This document shows, in pieces, positions 1 through 6,646 of a DNA stretch of 6,702 nucleotides (position 1 is the stretch's first letter; the number at the start of each line of letters is the position of its first letter). This stretch comes from Firmicutes bacterium UBA4845 (GTDB lineage Bacteria > Bacillota > Clostridia > Tissierellales > Sedimentibacteraceae). The stretch is taken from contig DHER01000139.1 in the NCBI GenBank assembly GCA_002399975.1, forward strand, positions 1 to 6,702, given 5' to 3'. Below the pieces are notes generated by a model that searched no databases, had not been told where the DNA came from, and saw nothing but the letters and a program-made list of their open reading frames with translations. The position numbers were made by a program, and so were the translations under genes.

Positions 1-1
1 T

Positions 2-32
2 TATCTGTTTATTCAGGTAGGTGCTTTTTTTT
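2..32 (+). terminator. Probable rho-independent terminator of an upstream gene, cut by the window edge
   Basis: The bases TATCTG (2-7) can pair with CAGGTA (14-19), with one G-T wobble, around a six-base loop. The sequence GGTGC and a run of eight T (25-32) follow. The five bases between the visible stem and the T run suggest that the stem continues to the left of the window. If so, a gene on the plus strand ends just outside the window and is transcriptionally separate from the CRISPR locus. This is an inference from a partial hairpin; a chance hairpin beside a T run in AT-rich DNA is the alternative. Confidence 0.4.
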
Positions 33-305
33 GTATAAACAATTAAACTCCAGGTTCCTCACAATGCATACCCAATTGAAAGCGGTCAACCCTAAAAGAA
101 AAGTTGTGAATGAATTGAAAAAACCGAATCAACTTTCTCTAGAGATAAAGGCAATAATTAGTTAATCTAAATCAGGAAAAGATATTTTTTTCAGGGAAGT
201 TAGTCAGAATGTATCGCGGTATTTTGTAATCAAAATTGGGCTAACAGAAAAGGTTGGTTAATTATGAATTGAAAATATAATATTTATAATAAACTGAAAT
301 TTATT
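33..305. other. Intergenic stretch with no supportable gene
   Basis: This AT-rich stretch separates the left-edge terminator from the 3' end of the tracrRNA gene. The only open frame of note is a 33-codon plus-strand run from ATG 64 to TAA 165. It stays open back to position 1 and shows no recognisable protein features. No TAnnTTTG promoter box, tRNA, or direct repeat array is visible. A weak A/T-only inverted repeat (288-293 with 300-305) lies directly behind the tracrRNA terminator. Confidence 0.6.
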
Positions 306-337
306 AAAACAAAACGACCCAATTAATGGGCCGCTTT
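306..337 (-). terminator. Intrinsic terminator of the tracrRNA
   Basis: On the minus strand, bases 337-327 pair with 321-311 to form an 11-bp stem with two G-U wobbles and a five-base loop (326-322). The core CGGCCCA/TGGGTCG is the most GC-rich patch of the upstream region. The 3' arm runs into TTTTGTTTT (314-306), a broken T tract. This hairpin both ends transcription and forms the last structural stem of the tracrRNA. Confidence 0.8.
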
Positions 338-365
338 AAATGTTTTCACAACGGAATAATCCTTA

Positions 366-386
366 TTGTGAATTGCTTTCAGATAA
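366..386 (-). other. tracrRNA anti-repeat
   Basis: The core GAAAGCAATTCACAA (minus strand, 380-366) is the reverse complement of TTGTGAATTGCTTTC. That matches the opening of repeats I recall from Bacteroidetes II-C arrays, which typically begin G-TTGTGAATTGCTTTC or close to it. The bases 381-386 may extend the duplex imperfectly. The array itself is outside the window, so the pairing partner is predicted and not observed. Confidence 0.75.
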
Positions 387-391
387 TTTTA

Positions 392-399
392 CAAATATA
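392..399 (-). promoter_or_regulatory. -7 box of the tracrRNA promoter
   Basis: TATATTTG on the minus strand fits the Bacteroidetes primary sigma -7 consensus TAnnTTTG exactly. It sits 5-8 nt before the inferred 5' end of the tracrRNA. The -33 position, 19 bp further upstream, reads TTT and not TTG, so the -33 element is degenerate. The box lies only about 24 bp from the -33 element of the divergent cas9 promoter. Confidence 0.65.
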
Positions 400-422
400 T
401 AACATTTTAAAGACTTTGAAAA

Positions 423-452
423 TTGTTTTATGTTAAATATTGTTTATCTTTG
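423..452 (+). promoter_or_regulatory. cas9-cas1-cas2 operon promoter
   Basis: TTG (423-425), a spacer of exactly 19 bp, and TATCTTTG (445-452) match the Bacteroidetes -33/-7 promoter consensus. Transcription would start near 457-459, giving an A/T-rich leader of about 35-37 nt before the cas9 ATG at 494. The leader has no Shine-Dalgarno sequence near the start codon, as is usual in this phylum. No other TAnnTTTG box is seen ahead of cas1 or cas2, which supports a single operon transcript. Confidence 0.75.
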
Positions 453-493
453 AGGGTCAGTTATTGAATTATCTCTATCTTAATAAAATACAT

Positions 494-3400
494 ATGGAAA
501 AAAAAATCTTAGGTCTTGATTTGGGTACGAACTCGATAGGATGGGCGCTTATTGAACATAGTTTTGACGAGAAAAAAGGTAAAATTTTGGGTATGGGAAG
601 TCGCATCATACCTATGGATGCAGCTAAAGTAGGTGAATTTGAAAGAGGCAATCCAGTTTCAGCTACAGCAGATAGAACAAAATTTAGAAGTGTACGCCGT
701 CTCTATGAAAGAGATGTACTTCGTCGTGAAAGGCTTCATCGTGTGCTTAATATTCTTGGGTTTTTACCAACACACTATGCTGAAAATATCGATTTCGAAA
801 ATCGGCCAGGTCAGTTTAAAAAAGATAAAGAACCTAACCTGCCTTATCAGGAAATATCTAATAAGAAATATGATTTTATATTTAAAGATAGTTTCCAGGA
901 AATGGTGGATGATTTTAGGATAACCCAACCGCAATTATTTTATTTTAAAGCCAATGGTTCAGAGAGCAAAATACCGTATGACTGGACCATATATTACCTT
1001 AGAAAGAAAGCTTTAAACGAAAAAATAAAAAAAGAGGAACTGTCTTGGATATTGTTGAATTTCAATCAAAAACGCGGTTATTATCAGTTAAGAGGCGAAG
1101 ATGAAAAGGTTGAAGATAACAAAGAAATAACTTTTGAAATTTTGGAAGTTAATAAAGTTGTAGATTCCGGAGAGAAAATAAAAGGTTCAGGAGCAATACT
1201 ATATGATATATATTTTACCAATGGTTGGAAATATGATAAACGGATAACAAAAACGGAGGATTGGGTTGGTAAGTCAAAAGAATTCATCGTGACTACCTCT
1301 GTTTTGGTTTCTGGTGAAATTAGTCGTAGCTATAAAACTGTTAATTCGGAAAAAGATTGGATTGCGATTAAACAAAAAACTGAAAAAGACATTGAGAGTA
1401 CAAATAAAACAGTGGGCGAATATATCTATGACACTCTTCTAAAAAATCCCAGTCAAAAAATCAGAGGTAGACTGATACGAACCATTGAGCGTAAGTTTTA
1501 TAAAAATGAATTAAAGCAGATACTTGAAAAACAAAAAGAGTTTCATCCGGAACTAAGAGACAGAGATTTATACAAAAGCAGTATTGAAGAATTATATACG
1601 AATAATGAAGCACATCGAAATAATATAGCCAACCGGGATTTTACTTATCTTTTTCTTGACGATATCATTTTTTATCAACGTCCTCTAAAAAGTAAAAAAT
1701 CGCTTGTTAGTAACTGTTCTTTCGAATTCCGATATTTCAAGAAAGAAGATGGTACTGTTGAAAAAACTGGTGTGAAGTGTATTGCAAAAAGTCATCCTTT
1801 GTATCAAGAATTCCGGTTATTGCAATGGTTGAAAAACTTACGAATTTTCAGTAAGGAGGACATAAACGAGGTTGATATCACGAATGAACTCTTACCGACA
1901 ACAGCTGACAGAGAGAAACTCTTCGAATGGTTAAATGATAAGACCGAAATTGATCAAAAATCATTTTTGAAATATGTCCCATTCAATCTGGAGGAAAGAA
2001 TTAAAATGAGATTGGGAGAAAGACAATTTCAACTCTTTAAGAAGGACAAGGAGCAAGGATTGGATACATATTATCGCTGGAATTATGTAGAAGATAAAAA
2101 ATATCTTCTCAATGAAACACGCGGTGAAATCCTGAAAAGATTTAAAAAAACAGGGATTGACGTCAACGTGTTGGACAAAGATATAGAGACACATCTCTGG
2201 CACATATTATATTCTGTAGAAGATAAAGCTGAGATTGATAGTGCTTTAAATTCATTTGCAAAGAGACACTATCTTCCAGAAGGGTTCGTTAATGAATTCA
2301 AGAAATATCCAAGACTTGACAAAGAATATGGGGCGTATTCAGCCAAAGCAATTAAAAAAGTATTACCATTGATGCGTTTTGGCAAATGGTGGGATTGGGA
2401 GGCAATTGACGAAAGCACAAGACAAAAGATCGATAAGATATTAACCGGTGAATATGATGAAAAAATAAAAAATCGCGTACGGGAAAAAGCGGTCGACTTA
2501 AAGAAAGAACAAGACTTCCAGAATCTTCCCTTATGGTTAGTGAGTTATATTGTTTATAATCGCCATTCCGAAACTTCTGATGTTCAATATTGGAAGACCG
2601 CACAAGACATTGAACTTCTAAAACAACATTCTTTACGCAATCCAATAGTAGAACAAATAATCAACGAAACATTGCAAACCGTTAGGGAAATTTGGGAATA
2701 TTATGGAGAGGGAAAAGAAAAGTTTTTTGATGAAATTCATGTTGAACTGGGACGAAGTCTAAAAGAACCAGCTGAGAAACGGAAGAAGGTTTCCGAAAGA
2801 ATCACTGAAAATGAAAACACCAATATTCGGATTAAATCGCTACTCGTTGAATTGTTTAACGACGATGAAATTGAAAATGTTCGTCCCTACTCACCTATGC
2901 AACAAGAGATATTGAAAATTTACGAAGAAGGTGTTTATCAAAATCCTGATGTCACGTACTCAATGGTGAGTGAATCCGAAATAAATAAAATCCGTAAGAA
3001 AAACCAGCCCAGCTCTTCTGACATAAAAAAATATAAGTTATGGCTTGAACAGGGATATAGATCACCCTACACCGGAGTAATAATACCCTTGTCAAAATTA
3101 TTCACTCCAGCCTACGAGATTGAGCATATTATACCAAAAGCTAAATTTTTTGATGATAGCCTGAGTAATAAGATTATTTGTGAATCGGAAGTAAACTCCC
3201 TCAAAGACAATCAGCTTGCTTATTCATTTATAAAAAATAACAGAGAACTAAAGATTGAATTAAGTCATGGGAGGTTTGTAACCCTGCTCTCTCCGGAAGC
3301 ATATGAAGCAAATGTAAAGCGCTATTTTGGAAACAACAGATCCAAACTAAGGAAACTTTTACTGGAGGAGATTCCTGAAGATTTTACTGAAAGACAGCTG

Positions 3401-5317
3401 AACGATACGAGATATATAAGTAAAGTAGTAAAAACGCTCTTGTCGAATATTGTACGCGAAGAGGACGAGGAAGAAGCTATCGCCAAGAATGTTGTTGCAT
3501 CTACGGGTGGAGTTACTGCCCTGCTAAAACAAGATTGGGGATTAAATGATGTTTGGAATAGCCTTATAACTCCTCGTTTTGAGCGATTAAACAGAATGGC
3601 AGGTTGTGAAAAGTATGGTTCCTGGGAAAATAAAAATGGGAAAGTGGTCTTTCAAATTAACACAATAGAGCCTGATTTATTGAAGTTAAACAGAAAGCGT
3701 ATCGATCATCGACATCATGCTCTGGACGCATTGGTGGTTGCATGTAGTAGCCGCAACCACATTAATTATATCAATAACGACAATGCAAACGGAAAAGATA
3801 AATCAAAGCCCAGACGTTTTGATTTACGGAATCAATTAAGGATAATTGAAGAGGAGGAGGTAAATTCGGTAGTGAATGGTGAGCTGCAAAGAAAAAGAAT
3901 AAAAGTAGCAAAAGAATTTCTTAAACCTTGGGAATCATTCACTCAGGACGCAAAAGAGGAGCTAAACCGTATTGTTGTCACTTTTAAAAAGAATAATCGT
4001 GTCATTAACAAAACAGTAAACTATTATCAGAAGTGGGTAAAACAACCTGATGGAACAATGAAAAAAGCTTACGTCGAACAAACGAAAGGTGACCACTGGG
4101 CTATTCGAAAACCCTTACATAAAGAAACTGTTTCAGCGCTTGTAAATCTTCAAATGAAAAAAACAGTAAATCTATCTGTAGCTTTGGACAATTCAAAGGA
4201 TATCGTTAACAAATTATTACGTAAAAAAATTGACGAACTTATATCCGAAGGATTCGAAAAAAAACAAATTCAAAAATACTTTAAAGGGTTAGATAATAGA
4301 TGGGCGGGAGAGGATATATCGAAGGTTGATGTCTATAACTTCACCAACGATAAGGAGAGTACCATGATCGCTGCTTCCAGGGTAAAATTAGATGAAAGTT
4401 TCAGTGAGAAAAATATAGAAAGCATTACGGATACAGGAATCAGAAAGATATTGCTCGCACATCTCGAAAAATATAAAGGTTTGTTGGATGAAAACGGAAA
4501 CCCTGTCGCTCCGGAGACATTGGCTTTCTCACCAACCGGGATTGAGGAGCTTAATAAGAATATTCTCAATTTAAACGGAGGGAAAAAACATGCTCCAATA
4601 TACAAAGTAAGGAAATTTGAAAAATTTGGTGAAAAATTCAATGTCGGAGTATCTGGAAACAAAAAACAAAAATTTGTTGAAGCAGCTAAGGGTACTAATC
4701 TTTTTTTCGCAGTCTATATCGATGAGGATGGTAAACGGAACTATGAGACGATACCATTGAATGAAGTTGTTGAACATCAAAAATGGAGAGCAACCTTAAC
4801 AAGACAAGAGAAAGATATTACGCCCATAATTCCTGTAAATAGAGAGAAAGGAAAATTCCTTTTCTCACTTTCTCCTAATGATTTGGTTTATATCCCATCT
4901 GTTGAAGAACTTGCGAATCCAGGGGAAGTAGATTTTAATAATCTAGACAAAAATCAGGTAAAAAGGATTTATAAATTCGTAAGTTGTACAGGCAATCAAG
5001 CTTTTTTTATACAAAGCCATGTTGCATCAAATATTGTGAACAATTTTGAATTTTCTGCACTCAATAAAATGGAAAAATCGATTGAAGATATTATGATAAA
5101 ATCAGTTTGTTGGAAGCTTGAAACAGATCGCCTTGGAAACATAATTAAAATAGTTGGGGAGGGAATAAACCGGATGAGTTTTCCTGACCGAAATATTCTC
5201 GAAGAATCGATTGCATATTCATATTCAAATGAATTACAGGCATTCATAGATCAAAATGAGGTGAATGAGATAGATGCAGAAAAAATTAGTAAGTTATCGC
5301 CAAAGGAGATCATTTAA
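494..5317 (+). CDS. cas9: CRISPR-associated endonuclease Cas9, type II-C, long form (1607 aa)
   Basis: This is the RNA-guided DNA endonuclease and single effector of the system. RuvC-I is at residues 5-20 (GLDLGTNSIGW, catalytic D9), followed by an arginine-rich bridge helix at about 61-85. The REC lobe spans about 90-740. RuvC-II is IHVELGRSLK (E751). The HNH motif EIEHIIP has E877 and the general base H878, with N892 and N901 downstream. RuvC-III is DHRHHALDAL (H1075, D1078). KPLHKETVS at 1206-1214 resembles the phosphate-lock region, and the remainder to 1607 would hold the wedge and PAM-interacting domains. All nuclease residues are intact, so it should be active. The frame opens further back at TTG 440, but that codon lies inside the promoter; ATG 494 gives the canonical MEKKILGLDLG start. 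Most II-C Cas9s have about 1000-1100 residues; this one matches the long Bacteroidetes branch. It is first in the operon. Confidence 0.97.
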   Translation: MEKKILGLDLGTNSIGWALIEHSFDEKKGKILGMGSRIIPMDAAKVGEFERGNPVSATADRTKFRSVRRLYERDVLRRERLHRVLNILGFLPTHYAENIDFENRPGQFKKDKEPNLPYQEISNKKYDFIFKDSFQEMVDDFRITQPQLFYFKANGSESKIPYDWTIYYLRKKALNEKIKKEELSWILLNFNQKRGYYQLRGEDEKVEDNKEITFEILEVNKVVDSGEKIKGSGAILYDIYFTNGWKYDKRITKTEDWVGKSKEFIVTTSVLVSGEISRSYKTVNSEKDWIAIKQKTEKDIESTNKTVGEYIYDTLLKNPSQKIRGRLIRTIERKFYKNELKQILEKQKEFHPELRDRDLYKSSIEELYTNNEAHRNNIANRDFTYLFLDDIIFYQRPLKSKKSLVSNCSFEFRYFKKEDGTVEKTGVKCIAKSHPLYQEFRLLQWLKNLRIFSKEDINEVDITNELLPTTADREKLFEWLNDKTEIDQKSFLKYVPFNLEERIKMRLGERQFQLFKKDKEQGLDTYYRWNYVEDKKYLLNETRGEILKRFKKTGIDVNVLDKDIETHLWHILYSVEDKAEIDSALNSFAKRHYLPEGFVNEFKKYPRLDKEYGAYSAKAIKKVLPLMRFGKWWDWEAIDESTRQKIDKILTGEYDEKIKNRVREKAVDLKKEQDFQNLPLWLVSYIVYNRHSETSDVQYWKTAQDIELLKQHSLRNPIVEQIINETLQTVREIWEYYGEGKEKFFDEIHVELGRSLKEPAEKRKKVSERITENENTNIRIKSLLVELFNDDEIENVRPYSPMQQEILKIYEEGVYQNPDVTYSMVSESEINKIRKKNQPSSSDIKKYKLWLEQGYRSPYTGVIIPLSKLFTPAYEIEHIIPKAKFFDDSLSNKIICESEVNSLKDNQLAYSFIKNNRELKIELSHGRFVTLLSPEAYEANVKRYFGNNRSKLRKLLLEEIPEDFTERQLNDTRYISKVVKTLLSNIVREEDEEEAIAKNVVASTGGVTALLKQDWGLNDVWNSLITPRFERLNRMAGCEKYGSWENKNGKVVFQINTIEPDLLKLNRKRIDHRHHALDALVVACSSRNHINYINNDNANGKDKSKPRRFDLRNQLRIIEEEEVNSVVNGELQRKRIKVAKEFLKPWESFTQDAKEELNRIVVTFKKNNRVINKTVNYYQKWVKQPDGTMKKAYVEQTKGDHWAIRKPLHKETVSALVNLQMKKTVNLSVALDNSKDIVNKLLRKKIDELISEGFEKKQIQKYFKGLDNRWAGEDISKVDVYNFTNDKESTMIAASRVKLDESFSEKNIESITDTGIRKILLAHLEKYKGLLDENGNPVAPETLAFSPTGIEELNKNILNLNGGKKHAPIYKVRKFEKFGEKFNVGVSGNKKQKFVEAAKGTNLFFAVYIDEDGKRNYETIPLNEVVEHQKWRATLTRQEKDITPIIPVNREKGKFLFSLSPNDLVYIPSVEELANPGEVDFNNLDKNQVKRIYKFVSCTGNQAFFIQSHVASNIVNNFEFSALNKMEKSIEDIMIKSVCWKLETDRLGNIIKIVGEGINRMSFPDRNILEESIAYSYSNELQAFIDQNEVNEIDAEKISKLSPKEII

Positions 5318-5369
5318 GAAATGTAGCCAAGCTAAGTAAACAGATTCAGGAACGATAATAATTGAGTCA

Positions 5370-6305
5370 ATGATCAAAAAAACTCTATATTTCGGTAATC
5401 CGGCTTACCTGAGCCTGCGAAACAAACAGCTAATAGTAAAACTACCGGAGGTCGAAAAAAATGATTCTATTCCAGATGATTTAAAAAAACAAGCTGAGAG
5501 ATCGATCCCCGTGGAGGATATTGGCATTATAATCCTTGACAATAAGCGGATTACAATAACTCAAGGTGTCATTGAAGCATTGCTGGATAACAATTCTGCA
5601 CTAATTACTTGTAATAGTGAACGAATGCCGGTGGGTTTAATGTTACCGCTATCGGGAAACAAAACTCAAACCGAGCGATTCCGAGATCAGATTAACGCTT
5701 CTCTACCTTTGAAAAAACAGTTATGGCAGCAGACAGTGCAGGCGAAAATCAGAAATCAAGCTTACGTATTATCAAGTAAAAATAACGCCATTATTGAAAA
5801 TATGAAGGTTTGGGCTACTGATGTAAAGAGTGGCGATCCAGATAATTATGAAGCACGGGCAGCCGTATACTATTGGGCAAATTTATTCACCGAAATTGAA
5901 GGTTTCTCTCGTAATCGAGAGGGAATACCGCCAAATAATTTGCTAAACTACGGTTATGCGATTTTGCGAGCTATTGTCGCACGATCTTTGGTCGCAAGTG
6001 GATTACTGCCTACATTTGGTATTCATCACCGAAATAAATATAATGCCTATTGTCTGGCAGATGATATCATGGAGCCATATCGTCCTTTTGTGGATAAACT
6101 TGTTTGTAATATTATGGCAGAAGAGACAAATATTGAAGAACTATCTCAGGAAATAAAATTCAGACTGCTCAACATCCCGGTTCTTGATGTAATTATTGAT
6201 GATCAACGAAGTCCGTTAATGATTGCCGTTGGACAGACAGCTGCCTCTCTCTACAAGTGTTTTTCAGGGACTCTCCGAAAAATAAAATATCCTACATTCG
6301 AATAA
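5370..6305 (+). CDS. cas1: CRISPR-associated endonuclease/integrase Cas1, type II
   Basis: This metal-dependent integrase acts with Cas2 to insert new spacers at the leader end of the array. The start MIKKTLYFGNPAYLS is canonical for type II Cas1, and 311 aa is close to the usual length. An N-terminal beta domain precedes the helical catalytic domain. Likely metal ligands are E161 (in NYEARAAVYYW), the histidine pair H219/H220 in GIHH, and the acidic cluster D231, D232 and E235 in ADDIMEP. SPLMIAVGQTAASL near residues 281-294 resembles the conserved C-terminal helix of this family. The gene begins 52 nt after cas9 and ends 8 nt before cas2, without a promoter box of its own that I can see. 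All expected catalytic residues are present. I cannot tell which histidine and which acid are the ligands without an alignment. Confidence 0.97.
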   Translation: MIKKTLYFGNPAYLSLRNKQLIVKLPEVEKNDSIPDDLKKQAERSIPVEDIGIIILDNKRITITQGVIEALLDNNSALITCNSERMPVGLMLPLSGNKTQTERFRDQINASLPLKKQLWQQTVQAKIRNQAYVLSSKNNAIIENMKVWATDVKSGDPDNYEARAAVYYWANLFTEIEGFSRNREGIPPNNLLNYGYAILRAIVARSLVASGLLPTFGIHHRNKYNAYCLADDIMEPYRPFVDKLVCNIMAEETNIEELSQEIKFRLLNIPVLDVIIDDQRSPLMIAVGQTAASLYKCFSGTLRKIKYPTFE

Positions 6306-6313
6306 ACTGCAAA

Positions 6314-6646
6314 ATGAATCGGTTTAGTGAATATAGAATTATGTGGATTTTAGTTTTTTTTGATTTACCTACTGAAACAAAAAAAGATAGAAAAATCTAT
6401 GCGACTTTCCGTAAAAAACTTATTCAGGACGGTTTTACCATGTTTCAATTTTCAATTTATCTTCGACATTGTGCAAGTCGAGAAAATGCTGAAGTGCATA
6501 TAAAGCGCGTAAAAAGTTTTTTACCACCTGCAGGAGAGATTGGCATTCTTTGTATAACTGACAAACAATTTGCCAATATTGAGTTGTTTGTTGGAAAAAA
6601 AGAAAAAGAGGTTCATACACCCTATCAGCAATTAGAATTATTTTAG
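6314..6646 (+). CDS. cas2: CRISPR-associated protein Cas2, type II
   Basis: This small ferredoxin-fold protein dimerises and bridges two Cas1 dimers in the spacer-acquisition complex. At 110 aa it has the usual length. MWILVFFDLPTETKKDRK holds the first beta strand and the conserved aspartate D17. FTMFQFSIYLRHC and HIKRVKSFLP follow, and the protein ends in the QQLELF tail common in type II Cas2. The frame is open from GTG 6257, which would overlap cas1 by 49 nt. ATG 6314 is preferred because MNRFSEYRIMW is the family's typical start and it leaves an 8-nt gap after cas1, consistent with translational coupling. A run of eight T lies in the VFFD codons (6354-6361). Confidence 0.95.
   Translation: MNRFSEYRIMWILVFFDLPTETKKDRKIYATFRKKLIQDGFTMFQFSIYLRHCASRENAEVHIKRVKSFLPPAGEIGILCITDKQFANIELFVGKKEKEVHTPYQQLELF

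Larger units (their letters stand above)
306..387 (-). ncRNA. tracrRNA of the type II-C CRISPR-Cas9 system
   Basis: This is the trans-activating RNA that pairs with the CRISPR repeat part of the pre-crRNA and anchors it in Cas9. Read on the minus strand, it starts a few bases after a TATATTTG box (392-399), so the 5' end should lie near 384-388. The anti-repeat is GAAAGCAATTCACAA (380-366). Next comes AATAAGG, the same junction seen in the Neisseria II-C tracrRNA, and a nexus-like hairpin with stem GGA/TCC (362-360 with 355-353). The segment TTGTGAAAAC follows, then a strong terminator hairpin and a T tract ending near 306. The predicted length is about 80 nt. It is divergent from cas9. The RNA class is clear from the order of elements; the exact ends are estimates. 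Confidence 0.87.

Noticed and set aside
64..165. 33-codon open frame on the plus strand, open back to the window edge
   Set aside because: It is short and lysine-rich with no recognisable motif and no promoter box ahead of it, and a terminator-like hairpin lies within its upstream extension. It could be chance in AT-rich DNA.
440..493. 18-codon N-terminal extension of cas9 from TTG 440
   Set aside because: The codon lies upstream of the -7 box of the inferred promoter, so it would not be in the transcript, and the extension has no Cas9 similarity. ATG 494 gives the canonical start just before RuvC-I.
1084..2645. Minus-strand open frames of 67-97 codons inside cas9 (also at 4333-5247)
   Set aside because: They lie wholly inside cas9, whose protein is conserved and intact, and their translations show no domain features. 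They are shadow frames.
5324..5334. Small hairpin TAGC-CAA-GCTA between cas9 and cas1
   Set aside because: The stem is only 4 bp with no T run after it, so it is not a terminator. The genes still look like one operon.
5956..6156. 66-codon plus-strand frame inside cas1
   Set aside because: It overlaps the conserved catalytic part of Cas1 in another frame and has no independent support.
6257..6313. 19-codon N-terminal extension of cas2 from GTG 6257, overlapping cas1
   Set aside because: The residues read out of frame through the conserved cas1 end and do not resemble Cas2. ATG 6314 gives the typical start and length.
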